Shown: positions 26,763 to 37,289 of the stretch, one piece after another
How positions within the stretch are numbered: the stretch's first letter is position 1
Layout: each line of letters starts with the position of its first letter
DNA from: AP-15 sp963818695
Lineage (GTDB): Bacteria > Pseudomonadota > Alphaproteobacteria > ATCC43930 > CGMCC-115725
Direction of reading: 5' to 3'
Length of the DNA stretch: 64,000 nt
Assembly: GCA_963818695.1 (NCBI GenBank)
Contig: CAWFTG010000001.1
Span: forward strand, 558,001-622,000
Position numbers and translations under genes: made by a program
Notes under the pieces: model-generated
What the model saw: only the letters and a program-made list of their open reading frames with translations
The model's database searches: none
What the model was told of the DNA's origin: nothing

Positions 26763-27782
26763 ATGCAACTCGGAATGGTCGGCCTCGGCCGGATGGGCGC
26801 CAACATGGTTCGGCGGCTGCTCAAGGGAGGCCACGAGTGTGTGGTCTTTGATATGTCGGCAAAGGCGGTCAGTGAGCTCACCGCAGAACACGCCGTGGGG
26901 TCCGCCTCGCTTGCCGAATTGGTCAGGAAGCTGGAGAAGCCGCGGGCGGTGTGGCTGATGGTGCCGGCCGCGGTTGTCGACAAGAGCATTGCCGACATCC
27001 TGCCGGCGCTCGAACCCGACGACATCCTGATCGACGGCGGCAATTCTTATTACATTGACGACATCCGGCGGGCCAAGGAGCTGATGCCGCGGCGAATCCA
27101 CTATGTCGATGTCGGCACCAGCGGCGGAGTGTGGGGCCTGGAACGCGGCTACTGCATGATGATCGGCGGCGAAAAGCCGGTCGTCCAACGTCTCGATCCG
27201 ATCTTTGCGACCTTGGCCCCCGGCAAGGGCGACATCTCACCCACTCCGGGACGCGAGAAGTTGGGGGCCAGCACCGCCGAGCAAGGCTACTTGCATTGCG
27301 GGCCGAACGGCGCCGGGCACTTCGTCAAGATGGTCCACAACGGCATTGAATACGGTCTGATGGCCGCCTATGCCGAAGGCCTCAATATCCTCCATTCCGC
27401 CAATGTCGGGAAACAGACGCATGCGGCCGATGCCGAGACCACGCCGCTGCGCGATCCCGAGCATTATCAATATGACCTCAACCTGCCCGACATCACCGAG
27501 CTGTGGCGCCGCGGCAGCGTCATCGCCTCGTGGCTGCTGGACCTGACCGCGAATGCCCTTGCCAAGGACCCGCAACTCGCCGGCTTCGCAGGCCGAGTCT
27601 CGGATTCGGGCGAGGGGCGCTGGACCATCAAGGCCGCGATCGACGAGGCCGTGCCGGCGCATGTACTGTCGGCCGCGCTATACGACCGGTTCGCCTCGCG
27701 CGGTGAGGCCGAGTTCGCCAACAAGCTGCTTTCGGCGATGCGCTACGAGTTTGGCGGGCACATCGAGAAACCCGCCGGGTAG
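26763..27782 (+). CDS. gnd: 6-phosphogluconate dehydrogenase (decarboxylating), short form
   Basis: A 339-residue protein of the short, YqeC-like class of decarboxylating 6-phosphogluconate dehydrogenases; the classical enzyme has about 470 residues. The NAD(P)-binding motif GLGRMGANM (7-15) is at the N-terminus, IDGGNSYYIDDIRRAKEL and VGTSGGVWGLERGYCMMIGG are the substrate-site segments, and GAGHFVKMVHNGIEYGLM contains the catalytic Lys and Asn. DSGEGRWT is the typical C-terminal motif. It makes ribulose 5-phosphate, CO2 and reduced cofactor; the short form often prefers NAD. GGAGGGAAG precedes the start. The gene converges with the RND pump gene. Confidence 0.93.
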   Translation: MQLGMVGLGRMGANMVRRLLKGGHECVVFDMSAKAVSELTAEHAVGSASLAELVRKLEKPRAVWLMVPAAVVDKSIADILPALEPDDILIDGGNSYYIDDIRRAKELMPRRIHYVDVGTSGGVWGLERGYCMMIGGEKPVVQRLDPIFATLAPGKGDISPTPGREKLGASTAEQGYLHCGPNGAGHFVKMVHNGIEYGLMAAYAEGLNILHSANVGKQTHAADAETTPLRDPEHYQYDLNLPDITELWRRGSVIASWLLDLTANALAKDPQLAGFAGRVSDSGEGRWTIKAAIDEAVPAHVLSAALYDRFASRGEAEFANKLLSAMRYEFGGHIEKPAG

Positions 27783-27789
27783 CGGCAAT

Positions 27790-30700
27790 TCACTCGGCGG
27801 CCCGGGCGGCGGGGACCGGCACTCTTTTCCGCGCCTTGCGCCACTCCTCGAAACCCTGCAGCACGGCAAAGAACGAGGGCACGAAGAGCACCGCGAGACA
27901 AGTCGATGCGATGATGCCGCTCAACACGCTGAGTCCCAAGGAAATGCGGCCGACGGCTCCGGCGCCGGTCGCCAACACCAGTGGGACGACGCCAAGCCCA
28001 AAAGCAAACGAGGTCATCAGGATCGGCCGGAAGCGCAACCGCGCCGCATCGACCGCCGCCTCGGCGATCGGCTTGCCGTGCACCAGGCGGCCCTCGCGCG
28101 CCATCTCGACAATCAGGATGCCGTTTTTCGCCGACAATGCGATCATCAGGATCAGGCCGATCTGCGTGTAAAGATTGTTGGCGACGCCGAGGCTGGTAAG
28201 TGCAACGACCGGACCCAACAGCGCCAGTGGCACCGCTGAAAGCACCGCCAGGGGTAGGATCCAACTTTCATACTGCCCGGCCAGACAGAGATAAACGAGA
28301 AGAACCGACAATCCGAACAGGTAATAAAGCTGATTGCCGGTCAGTTTTTCCTGGTAGGCCATGGCCGTCCATTCGTAGGAGACGTCGCTCGGCAATGTCG
28401 CTTTTGCAATTCCTTCGAGCGCCGTGAGACCCTGGCCTGAGCTGACGCCGCGCGCCGGTGCGCCAATGATCGTCGACGAGGGATAAAGGTTGTAGAGGGT
28501 GATCAGCGACGGCGCGACTTCCGAGCCGAGATGCGCTACTGCGCCGAGCGGAACCATTTGATTGTCCTGGCTGCGCACATAGAGGTTCAGAAGGTCGTCC
28601 GGTTGGAGCCGGAACTGCAAGTCGGCCTGTGCGTAGACCTGGAATACTTGACCGAATTTGTTGAATTGATTGACGTAGGTTGATCCCAGGTACGAACTCA
28701 GGGTCGAGAACACGTCGCCGACCGACACCCGCAACGTTTGGATCCTGTCACGGTCTACCGTCACCGTGACCTGTGGCGCGCCCGGGCTGAAAGTCGAGAG
28801 CAAGTGTTGCAATTGGGGATCGCTATCGGCCTGTTTGACAATCTTGTCGGTGACTTCGCTCAACTTCTGAAAATCATAGCTGCCGCCGAGCAACTCGACT
28901 TGCATCTGCAACCCGCCGGCATTGCCTATCCCCTGAATTGGCGGTGGCGGCACCACGGTAAGCCTGCCGTCCGGCGCCGTGCTCAGCCCCTTCTGCAGGC
29001 GTTCGGCAATCGTCAGGATGTCGGTTCCCGTTGCCTTGCTCCGCTGATCCCAGGGTTTCAGAACGACAAAGTTGACCCCGGCATTAGCCTGGTCGGCGAA
29101 ATTGTCGAGCGCCGAGAGGCCTGATATCGCGATTACCGTGTCCACGCCTGGCGTCTCCTGCGCGAGCTTGGTCGCCTGTTCGAGCGCCGCGGTCGTACGG
29201 CCGAGCGCCGCGCCATCGGGCAATTGCGCGACGATGAGCAGGTAGCCCTGGTCTTCATTGGGAATGAAAGCGGTCGGCAACCGGGCGATGCCCCAAATGC
29301 CGACAGCTGCGAGCAGCAGGCCGATCAGCACCGTCAACCCGCTGACACGCACCATCCGGCCAATAAACCCGGCATAGGCGTTTTCCATCCCGCCATAGAC
29401 ACGCTCAAAACCGCGGGAAAACCCACGTGAGAAGAAGTTGCGCTGTTCGACCGGCCGAGGGGGGCGCAGCCACAGCGCGCATTGTGTCGGCTTGAGGGTC
29501 GCCGCATTGACGGCGCTGATCAGCGCCGTGACCGCGATGACCAGCGCAAATTGCGCGAACATCTGACCGCTGAGACCCGGCACAAAAGCCGAGGGCAGGA
29601 AGACCGCCATCAGCACCAGAGTGATGCCGATAATCGGCCCGAACAGTTCATTCATGGCCTTGACTGCGGCGTCGTGGCCGGACATGCCCTGCTCGATATA
29701 TTTCGACACTCCTTCGACGATGACGATCGCGTCGTCGACGACGATGCCGATCGCCAATATGAGGGCAAACAAGGTGGACAGGTTGACCGTGTAGCCGAGC
29801 GCCGCCATGCCGGCGAAGGCGCCGATGATCGTGACCGGGACTGTCGTCGCCGGCACCAAAGTCGCGCGAAAGTTCTGCAGAAAGACCAGGATAACGATCA
29901 GCACCAATACGCCGGCCTGCCACAAGGTCTTATAGACCTCGTTGATCGAGTTCTTGATAAAGATCGTCGTGTTGTAGGGAATGCTGTAGTGCAGCCCCGG
30001 CGGGAAGCGTCGGGATAATTGCTCCATCTTGGCCGCGACCACCGCGGCAACATTCAGCGAATTGGCATCCGGGGTCTGGTAAATGGCGATCCCGGCAGCC
30101 GGCTTGCCGTCGAGCTTGAAGTCCTGCGAATAGGTCTGCGCGCCGAGGTCGATGCGCGCCACATCCTTGACTTTGATCAGGCGGCCGCCTTGAGCGGTTT
30201 GATCCTTGACGACGATTTCCGCGAACTGGTTTGGGTCGTTGAACCGCGACAGAATGTCGATCGTGTATTGAAATTGCTGGTCTTTCGGCGCCGGGGGCAT
30301 GCCGATTGCCCCGCCGCGACTTCCTGGCTTTGCTCTTTGATGGAGTCGATCACGTCCTTCGGCTGCAGCCCGAAGGAGTATAATTTTTGCGGGTCCATCC
30401 AGATCCGCATCGAGTATGCGCCGGCGCCCATCACCGTGACATTGCCGACACCGGGCAAACGCGCCAGTTCGTTGACGAGGTTGATCGTCGCGTAGTTCCA
30501 CATGTAGAGCGCGTCGCGCGAGCCGTCCGGTGAATCGAGGGTCACGAACTCCAGGATCGACGGGGATTTCGCCCGGATCGATACGCCCTGCGCCTGTGCT
30601 GCCTGCGGCAGCTGAGCCATCGCATTCTGCACCCGGTTCTGCACCAGCACCTGGTCCATATTCGGGTCGGAGCCGATCTCGAAGGTGACCGTCAGGTTGT

Positions 30701-30965
30701 AGGTACCGTCATACGCACTGGTCAACTCCATATAGAGCATGCCGGGGGCGCCGTTTACCTGCAGCTCGATTGGCAGCGCGATCGTGTCGACGACGGTTCG
30801 GGCGCTGGCGCCGGGATAACAAGTCGTCACCTGGACGGTCGGTGGCACGATATTTGGGTATTGCGCGACCGGCAGACGGAACAGGCAGAGGGCGCCGATT
30901 AAAACCAGCACGATCGCCAGCACATTCGCCAGGACCGGATGTTCGATGAAAAATTTCGACATCAT
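27790..30965 (-). pseudogene. RND efflux pump inner-membrane subunit (AcrB/MexB type), one frameshift
   Basis: The front 220 codons from the ATG at 30965 (MMSKFFIEHPVLANVLAIVL) lead through VTTCYPGASARTVVDTIALP and GVGNVTVMGAGAYSMRIWMD. Near 30303 the frame loses one base; the remainder, beginning IGMPPAPKDQQFQYTIDILS and running to the stop at 27790, is uninterrupted and includes the proton-relay segment LALILAIGIVVDDAIVIVEG-like stretch and the second half through ARLRFRPILMTSFAFGLGVV. Total length is about 1050 residues, normal for this hydrophobe/amphiphile efflux family. One missing A in GCAATCGG restores it, so this may be a sequencing error. Its start overlaps the stop of the membrane-fusion gene. 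Confidence 0.85.
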
Positions 30966-32188
30966 GGCTTCGGCCCCCCAGCGGCTGTGCCCGGCGAACC
31001 AGCGGAAGTCGTATCGAATGTCGTCAATTGCGGCGTCACTTTGGTGCCAGGGTTGGCGCGCCACAGGTCGCCGACAACGACCCGGTCGTCGAGCTTGAGG
31101 CCAGAAGTGATGACCCGCAAAGCGCCTATCAGTTGGCCCAGTTGCACATAGCGCTGCTCGACGACATCGTCCTTGTTGAGGACGAGCAGGTAACGGCCGC
31201 CTTGGTCCTCTTGCAGCGCCCGGTCGGGCACCAGCAATGCATTGCGGTCAACCTTCCCCATCGGCAGGCGGATATTGACGAAGAAACCCGGCAGCAAGTT
31301 TCGATCCGGGTTCGGAAGAATGCCGCGCACCAGCAATGTTCCGGTCGCAGGATCGAGCCCAGGCGCAACGTATTCGATCGTGCCCTGCAGCGGAAACCCG
31401 GTTTGGTCGGAGACGCCGACATCGACCGGGACTTTTTGCAGATCGGCGAGCGTAAGCCGATGTTGGCCCAAATTCTCCCGAACCTTTAAAACATTCTGCT
31501 CGCTCAGATTGGCGACCACATAGATCGGGTTGAGCTGGGTGATCTCGGCGAGTGCGGCCTGCTGGCCTCCGCCGCCGACGAGGTTGCCGGGGTCGATCAA
31601 GTGCTTGCCGGCGATGCCGTCAAAAGGCGCCCTGACCTCAGTATAGCTCAGGTTCAGTTTGGCCAGCGCAAATTGCGCCTGGGCATTGAGCAATTGCGCC
31701 TCCGCGCTCGCCCGCTCGAAAGTCCAGTGATCGACCTCGGTCTGGGTTGCCGCGTCCTGCTTCACCAGTTTGCTATATCTGACCAGTTCGGTCTTTGCGT
31801 AGATCAGCGACGCCTGCGCGGTGAGCAGCTGAGCTTGCGCTTGCTGTAGTTGATCCTTGTACTGGTCCTGTTGGATCGTGAAGAGCAGATCGTTCTTTTT
31901 GACGAATTGGCCGTCTTCGTAATGGATCTTTTCGAGGTAGCCTTCGACGCGCGCGACAAGCTTGACGGCGTTCACAGCGGCAGCATTCCCGGTCACCACC
32001 ATGTAATCGGTGACGCCTTGTGTCCTGGGCCGAACGACGGGGACCGGCGGAGATGGTTGCTGTGAGACCTGCGCCTGTACAACCCCGGATGGTGAGCGTG
32101 GCGCCATCACTAGGATCGCCAATCCCGCGATTAAGGCGGCAGCCAAAGGGAGCTGAAGCCTGCGGGGAGTTGCGGGAAATATTCTCAC
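30962..32188 (-). CDS. RND efflux periplasmic adaptor (membrane-fusion) subunit
   Basis: I chose the GTG at 32188 because GAGG lies five bases upstream; an earlier GTG at 32212 would overlap the upstream gene. The 408-residue protein has an N-terminal membrane anchor, a first lipoyl half (NAAAVNAVKLVARVEGYLEK), a coiled-coil hairpin rich in Gln/Ala (about 95-170), and the second lipoyl half LSYTEVRAPFDGIAGKHLID, followed by the beta-barrel (GTLLVRGILPNPDRNLLPGF). It bridges the RND pump and the outer-membrane channel. Its stop overlaps the pump start, in a three-gene operon. Confidence 0.92.
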   Translation of the reverse strand: MRIFPATPRRLQLPLAAALIAGLAILVMAPRSPSGVVQAQVSQQPSPPVPVVRPRTQGVTDYMVVTGNAAAVNAVKLVARVEGYLEKIHYEDGQFVKKNDLLFTIQQDQYKDQLQQAQAQLLTAQASLIYAKTELVRYSKLVKQDAATQTEVDHWTFERASAEAQLLNAQAQFALAKLNLSYTEVRAPFDGIAGKHLIDPGNLVGGGGQQAALAEITQLNPIYVVANLSEQNVLKVRENLGQHRLTLADLQKVPVDVGVSDQTGFPLQGTIEYVAPGLDPATGTLLVRGILPNPDRNLLPGFFVNIRLPMGKVDRNALLVPDRALQEDQGGRYLLVLNKDDVVEQRYVQLGQLIGALRVITSGLKLDDRVVVGDLWRANPGTKVTPQLTTFDTTSAGSPGTAAGGPKP

Positions 32189-32195
32189 AGCGACC

Positions 32196-33782
32196 TCACC
32201 ATTCCGGCGCACGGGGGTTTGGACTGACGTCTTGCGGCGTGGGGAGTGCGGGGGCCGGCGGCTGCGGGGTGCTCGGCACCGGCAGCAGCTCGCCCCAATT
32301 GGTGCGTTGTCTCATCTCTTCGGCCGTCGCAGCGGGGACGAATTCGTTATCCGTGCGTATCTGCCATCCGCCCCCCAGAGCTTCATAAACCGAAGCTAAG
32401 CCGGCCGAGACATTGCCTTCCGCCATCGCCAGGTTGTTCTGCGCCGTATAGAGGTTCTGCTCCGCGGTCAACACGGTCGTGAAATCTCTGGTGCCCAAAT
32501 TGTACTGCAGAAAAGCGAGGCCAAGCGCGGCGTTGGCTGCCGCCACGCTCTGCCGCAGGAAATCGACCTGCTCGCGACCTTGCAGAAAGCTGGTGAGGCC
32601 GTTTTCGACCTGCTGCTGCGCTTGCAGCACTGTATTCTGATAATTGACCAAAAGGGTCTGCAGCGCGGCATCTTCGACCCGCACCTGATTGGTGATCTGC
32701 CCGTAATTGAGGATGTTCCATTGGAATGCCGGTCCGAACGCGAAGGTGATGCCCCTGCCCTCGAAGACGCGCTTCAGCTTGCTCCGGCCGACGTTGCTGG
32801 CGGCCGTGCCGAAAGTCCCGCTCAGGCTGAACGCCGGATACAAGTTGGACTCGGCGATGCCGATTTGCGCGCTCTGCGCCATCGCCGCCAGCTCAGCGGC
32901 GCGGATATCCGGCCTGCGGCGGACGAGATCGGCGGGAATGCCGACTGCGACGGTACTTGGCGGAACCGGGATCCCACTTGACCCCCTCAGGAGCGGCTCC
33001 ATCGGCTGCGGCGGCATGCCGAGCAGTACGGCCAGGGCGTTGAAGCCTTGGTTCAGCTGGATGGTCAGTTGCGGGATCGTCGATTCGGTTTGCCCGAGGA
33101 CATTTTCCGCCTGGTAGACGTCGAGCTTGGTCGCGGTGCCGCCTTGATACTTCGCCGTGGCAATCGCGAGCGCCTTTTTTTGCTTGACGATGTTCTCGCG
33201 GGCGATCTCGATCTGCGTTTCTAACGTGCGGATGCCGATATAGGTCGTGGCGACATCGCCCAGCAATGTGGCGAGCACGTAGTCGTAATTGGCAATCGAG
33301 GCGAGGTACGCGGCATCGGCGGATTCGATCGCGCGCCGGAACTTGCCCCAAAAATCCAATTCCCAATTGACGGTCAAACCGAGCGAGTCGCGCCAGAAAT
33401 TTCGCGTGACGCCCGATGGAAATGCCGTCGTGTCGGCATGGCTCGGCCGGATGTAGGTTACCGAGCCGTTGCCTTGCTGCAATTGGGGGTAGAATTCGCC
33501 GATCGCGACACCCAGTTGCGCGCGCGCTTCGAGCACTCGGGTTCCCGCGCTGAGTAAGGTCAAATTCTGGTTGTAGGCGATCTCGATGAGCCGGTTGAGC
33601 ACGGGGTCGCGGAACACGGTCCACCAGTCGCGGTATTCCTGATTTCGAGTGTCGACCGACGGGTTGTCGGCCTCCAGCCATTTCTCCGCAACCGGAGGCG
33701 TTGGCGAGGAAAAATCAGGACCGACGAGACAAGCCGCACAGGATAACGGCAGCAATAAGCCCAGCCAGACGCGAAACTGCAT
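32196..33782 (-). CDS. Outer-membrane efflux lipoprotein, NodT/OprM type
   Basis: A 528-residue channel protein from the ATG at 33782. The signal peptide ends at a lipobox (LSCAAC, then LVGPDFSSPTPPV), and the mature start VGPDFSSP is characteristic of the NodT family. Two repeats of the outer-membrane efflux domain follow (LLSAGTRVLEARAQLGVAIG and, in the second half, QVENGLTSFLQGREQVDFLR). A proline-rich tail follows (PSTPQPPAPALPTPQ). It is the first gene of the efflux operon, whose order is channel, adaptor, pump. Confidence 0.92.
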   Translation of the reverse strand: MQFRVWLGLLLPLSCAACLVGPDFSSPTPPVAEKWLEADNPSVDTRNQEYRDWWTVFRDPVLNRLIEIAYNQNLTLLSAGTRVLEARAQLGVAIGEFYPQLQQGNGSVTYIRPSHADTTAFPSGVTRNFWRDSLGLTVNWELDFWGKFRRAIESADAAYLASIANYDYVLATLLGDVATTYIGIRTLETQIEIARENIVKQKKALAIATAKYQGGTATKLDVYQAENVLGQTESTIPQLTIQLNQGFNALAVLLGMPPQPMEPLLRGSSGIPVPPSTVAVGIPADLVRRRPDIRAAELAAMAQSAQIGIAESNLYPAFSLSGTFGTAASNVGRSKLKRVFEGRGITFAFGPAFQWNILNYGQITNQVRVEDAALQTLLVNYQNTVLQAQQQVENGLTSFLQGREQVDFLRQSVAAANAALGLAFLQYNLGTRDFTTVLTAEQNLYTAQNNLAMAEGNVSAGLASVYEALGGGWQIRTDNEFVPAATAEEMRQRTNWGELLPVPSTPQPPAPALPTPQDVSPNPRAPEW

Positions 33783-33897
33783 CACCGGCCAATCAGATCT
33801 CCGCCTAGCGGAGCCACAGAAAGACATTCACCCCCCGGGTGGGCCAAAACAGCCGCCAGGCTATTTTGGTGAATGAGTCATTTAGCCTCTTCGCACG

Positions 33898-34435
33898 TCA
33901 AGCGCCCGTCCCTTCGAGCACGATTTCGATCCGACGGTTTTGCGCCCGGCCCTGTGGCGTGTCGTTCGGCGCTACCGGGTGCGTTGCGCCAAACCCCTTG
34001 GCCGACAGAATATTGGGGTTGATACCCTGCGACTGGAGAAATGCGGCCACGGCTGCGGCGCGACGGGACGACAAATCAAGGTTATCGGCAATGCCGGCGC
34101 GTTGCAACTCAGGCCCGACCGGCAAATTATCGGTAAAACCGTAGACCACCACTTTTGCGTTTTGCACCGACCTCAATTGCGGCACGTATTGGCTGAGCGC
34201 CGCCTGGCCGGCGACGCTCAGCTCATAGCCGCCCTCGGGGAATAGGAGGTCGCCCGCCATGACCCATTTGTTTTCAGCCTGCAATTTGGCGATTTCCGCC
34301 GTGGGCGGCTACCTGTGCCTGGGTCTGCTCCAACTGCGAGGCCTGCTCGTTATAGGCTGATCGGGACACGCAAGCCGCCAAGACCAGCGCAGAGAGCGGC
34401 GCGGCGGCCGCTCCCGGAATGATCTTTTGGGCCAT
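33898..34435 (-). pseudogene. OmpA-family lipoprotein, one frameshift after its coiled region
   Basis: From the ATG at 34435 the frame reads a lipoprotein signal ending LVLAACVS, then AYNEQASQLEQTQAQVAA. Near 34305 one base too many shifts it; the other frame continues AEIAKLQAENKWVMAGDLLF and a full OmpA-type peptidoglycan-binding domain: VVVYGFTDNLPVGPELQRAG, LSSRRAAAVAAFL, GFGATHPVAPNDTPQGRAQN and RRIEIVL. It is a close paralogue of the intact gene immediately upstream. The OmpA domain would tie the outer membrane to the cell wall. A single lesion leaves open a sequencing cause. Confidence 0.8.
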
Positions 34436-34459
34436 GGACAACCTTCCCCCCCGCCGGCA

Positions 34460-35011
34460 TTACGCTCCGGCCGCGCCGGGGCCCTGTACGGTGATCTCGA
34501 TACGGCGGTTTGCCGCGCGGCCCTGCGGGGTGTCGTTGGACGCGACAGGATGCGTGTCGCCGAAGCCTTTGGCCGAAACGATGTTGGGATTGATCCCCTG
34601 CGAGACCAGGAAGCTCGCCACTGTGGCCGCGCGCCGGGCCGACAAGACGAGATTATCCGGGACTCCCTGGCGCTGCAGCTCGGGACCCACCGGAGTATTG
34701 TCGGTGTACCCGTACACGACGATCTTGGCGTTCTGCAGACCCCTCAGCCGTGGGACGACGTTGTTGGCGATCTCTGCCTGTCCGGCGGGGCCCATCTGAA
34801 AGCCGCCTGACGGGAAGAGCAGATCGCCGGCTTCGACGAATTTTTGCTCTGCTTGCGATTGCGCGAGCTGCGCTTGCGATTGCGTAAGTTGCGCTTTCAG
34901 CTGGTTGTTCTCCGCCACCACCGCGTCGTATTGCTGCTGCGATACGCAGGCCGACAACAGCAGCATAGTCAATGGGACAGCAATTGCCGCTCCAATCGCC
35001 TTTCTGTTCAC
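34460..35011 (-). CDS. OmpA-family lipoprotein
   Basis: A 183-residue protein with a lipoprotein signal (MNRKAIGAAIAVPLTMLLLS then AC), a short heptad-like region with repeated AQLxQSQ units (about 40-55), and a C-terminal OmpA-type domain (IVVYGYTDNTPVGPELQRQG, LSARRAATVASFL, GFGDTHPVASNDTPQGRAAN, RRIEITVQ). The conserved Asp and Arg that bind diaminopimelate in this domain are present (TDN and NRRIEI). It is the duplicate of the neighbour downstream and sits 24 bases from it. Location next to the efflux operon suggests envelope stress or wall anchoring. Confidence 0.9.
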   Translation of the reverse strand: MNRKAIGAAIAVPLTMLLLSACVSQQQYDAVVAENNQLKAQLTQSQAQLAQSQAEQKFVEAGDLLFPSGGFQMGPAGQAEIANNVVPRLRGLQNAKIVVYGYTDNTPVGPELQRQGVPDNLVLSARRAATVASFLVSQGINPNIVSAKGFGDTHPVASNDTPQGRAANRRIEITVQGPGAAGA

Positions 35012-35139
35012 GGCTAGTCTCCTCTGGTGTAGGCTTCTATCGAGTCCGATTTTAACCTTAGATCACGTCGAAGTTAAAGCAAAAGTTGCTGGGATTTGAC
35101 GATTAAAGCCCGCAGGTTATAAGAGCGGCGTCCGAAGCC

Positions 35140-35988
35140 ATGAACCAGCCCTTGCTCGTCATCGACGGCGACTTGTTCGCGCATCGCGCCTACCACGCCC
35201 TGCCGAAATCGATCCGGCGGCACGGCAACAAGGGCGCCGGTGCAATCGTCGGGTTCGCCAATTTCCTGCTGCGGCTCTACGCGCAGGAGCAGCCCCGCGC
35301 GGTGCTCGTCGGCTGGGACACGCTCGACGCCCCGACCTACCGGCACCGCGCGCTTGCCGGCTACCAGGGCGGGCGGGTCTTCGACGCCGAGCTATTGGAG
35401 CAGCTCGATGTCCTGCCGCAATTCGTTGCGGCCTGCGGGTTCGCCGTCGCAAAGGCGCCCGGCTACGAGGCGGACGACTTTCTTGCTGCCGCGGTCGTGC
35501 AGGAAGAACGGCGAGGCGGCGCCGCGGTCGTGGCGAGCGGCGACCGCGACGCCTTTCAGCTCGCCTCGGAGCGGACGGTGATCATGCAACCGGTGCGCGC
35601 CGGCGAGATGGCCCGGATCGGGCCCGCGGAAGTGCGCGAGCGCTATGGCGTCGAACCCCAACAGGTGCCCGACTTCATCGCGCTGCGCGGCGACTCCTCG
35701 GACAAGATCCCCGGTGCGCCAGGCATCGGCCCGAAGACCTCCGCCAGCCTCTTGCGCCGCTACGGCTCGCTCGAAGCCGCGCTGGCAGCGGGAAAATTCG
35801 CAGCCCAGGCCGAGCAGCTGCGGATCTACCGCTCGATCGCGACAATGGACTCCTCGGCCCCCCTCCCTCCCCTACCCGACCAGACCGCGACCTGGGACGT
35901 AGCGGCCGCCTTGGCCCGCGACTGGGACCTGAACCGCCTGGCCGACCGCTTGGCCGGACTGCAATCGGAGACGCTTCGCGGCCACTAG
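35140..35988 (+). CDS. Stand-alone 5'-3' exonuclease/flap nuclease (PolA N-terminal domain type)
   Basis: The 282-residue protein corresponds to the 5' nuclease domain of DNA polymerase I without a polymerase. Motifs in order: LLVIDGDLFAHRAYHAL with the first metal Asp, VLVGWDTLDAPTYRH, GYEADDFLAAAV and ASGDRDAFQLAS for the metal cluster, and ALRGDSSDKIPGAPGIGPKT, the helix-three-turn-helix DNA-binding element. Family proteins remove RNA primers and 5' flaps. It overlaps the convergent enoyl-CoA hydratase gene by 4 bases. Confidence 0.9.
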   Translation: MNQPLLVIDGDLFAHRAYHALPKSIRRHGNKGAGAIVGFANFLLRLYAQEQPRAVLVGWDTLDAPTYRHRALAGYQGGRVFDAELLEQLDVLPQFVAACGFAVAKAPGYEADDFLAAAVVQEERRGGAAVVASGDRDAFQLASERTVIMQPVRAGEMARIGPAEVRERYGVEPQQVPDFIALRGDSSDKIPGAPGIGPKTSASLLRRYGSLEAALAAGKFAAQAEQLRIYRSIATMDSSAPLPPLPDQTATWDVAAALARDWDLNRLADRLAGLQSETLRGH

Positions 35989-36902
35989 AATTCCCCGGCC
36001 CGATAAGCCTCGTCGAGACGCTCGGCGTCCGCCTCCGACGGTTCTTGCCACGCGTCGCCGCGGCGGCGCAAGGCGCCGGTGAAGGTGGGCGGGCGCTTCT
36101 CGTTGAAGGCTTGGCGGCCCTCCTCGCCGTCGGTCGTAGTCTGGATCAACAGCGAGTTGATCAGGTCCTGGACGTGCCAGGCCTGGTCGGTCGGCAGGTC
36201 GCCGAAACGGATCACGAATTCCTTCATCATACGGACCGCGACCGGCGGCAGAGTGACGATGTGCCGGGCGATTTTTTCGGCCCGCTCCATTAACTGCCCG
36301 TGGGGCACGACTTCGTTGACCAGGCCGATCCGCAGGGCCTCGTCGGCGTCGAAGGGGTCGTCGGTCAACAGGATCTTCATCGCGTCGATATAGCGGAGCT
36401 GGCGGACCAAAAGGCTCGCGCCTGGTCCGTGACCGAGCCAACCCTGCGACAGCAATGCGAATTTGAACCGGGCGTGCTCGCGGCTGGCAATCCGGATGTC
36501 GGTCGACGACAGCAAAATGTAGAGCCCCGCTCCCGCCGCCCAGCCGTTGACGGCTGCGATGACCGGCTTCCAGACGCGCGGGTAATGGTCACCCATGCGG
36601 CCGTCGAGCCCGGTCCTCTGGCCGTGCACGGTGCCGGCGAGCGGCCAGAAAATGCGCTGGGTGCGCAGGTATTCGCGTTCCTCCTCGGTAACGTTTGGCC
36701 GCGGCGCCAGATTGTGCCCGCCGCAGAAATGCCGGTCGCCCGCACCCGTCAAAATGGCGCAGCGGACATCGCGATCCTCCCAGAGATCGATCCAGGCGGC
36801 GGAAATAGCGTCCGAGGTCGGCTTATCAAGGATATTGGCCTTCCCGGGGTTGTTCAGCGTGATATAGGCGACCCCGTCGCGCTTCTCATAATCGATGGCC
36901 AA
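35985..36902 (-). CDS. Enoyl-CoA hydratase/isomerase family protein
   Basis: A 305-residue crotonase-fold protein: VAYITLNNPGKANILDKPTS at the front, AILTGAGDRHFCGGHNLAPR (oxyanion-hole region), KPVIAAVNGWAAGAGLYILL with the second oxyanion glycine, and DADEALRIGLVNEVVPHGQL in the middle. The usual catalytic acidic residues are not obvious at positions where classical hydratases have Glu; FALLSQGWLGHGPGASLL occupies that place, so a decarboxylase, hydrolase or isomerase role is also possible. Substrate unknown. Confidence 0.85.
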   Translation of the reverse strand: MAIDYEKRDGVAYITLNNPGKANILDKPTSDAISAAWIDLWEDRDVRCAILTGAGDRHFCGGHNLAPRPNVTEEEREYLRTQRIFWPLAGTVHGQRTGLDGRMGDHYPRVWKPVIAAVNGWAAGAGLYILLSSTDIRIASREHARFKFALLSQGWLGHGPGASLLVRQLRYIDAMKILLTDDPFDADEALRIGLVNEVVPHGQLMERAEKIARHIVTLPPVAVRMMKEFVIRFGDLPTDQAWHVQDLINSLLIQTTTDGEEGRQAFNEKRPPTFTGALRRRGDAWQEPSEADAERLDEAYRAGEF

Positions 36903-36955
36903 GTCGGTCTCCCTCGTCAGAAACGGTGCGTGGCCAGACTATACCCCTCCCGACC

Positions 36956-37156
36956 TCAACGGTTGAGCAGCCAAAGGATGAAGGACAGCACGAGGCTGAC
37001 CACCAGACACGTCACGATCGGGAAATAAAAGCTGAAACTGCCGCGCTCGATGGCGATATCGCCCGGCAGCCGACCGAGCCCGAGCTTCCCCAGCCATGGC
37101 CACAGAAGACCAGCGGCAACGAGCACCAGCCCGATCGCGATCAGCCACGCTCTCAT
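36956..37156 (-). CDS. DUF2905 small membrane protein
   Basis: A 66-residue protein with two hydrophobic segments joined by LGLGRLPGDIAIERGSFSFY, the signature of DUF2905. The first segment is LIAIGLVLVAAGLLWPWLG and the second FPIVTCLVVSLVLSFILWLL. Widespread in proteobacteria, function unknown. It diverges from the Gfo/Idh/MocA gene. Confidence 0.9.
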   Translation of the reverse strand: MRAWLIAIGLVLVAAGLLWPWLGKLGLGRLPGDIAIERGSFSFYFPIVTCLVVSLVLSFILWLLNR

Positions 37157-37289
37157 CTATCGATGCCACCTTCTCCGGCGGCGGTTGCCGGCTGACGGCC
37201 GCGTTCCGCATCTGGTTATATTGTGCCGGTTATCGGGTCGCGCCCGTATGAGCGCGCGGTGCCGGACAGACGCCATGAAGGGGAACCCT

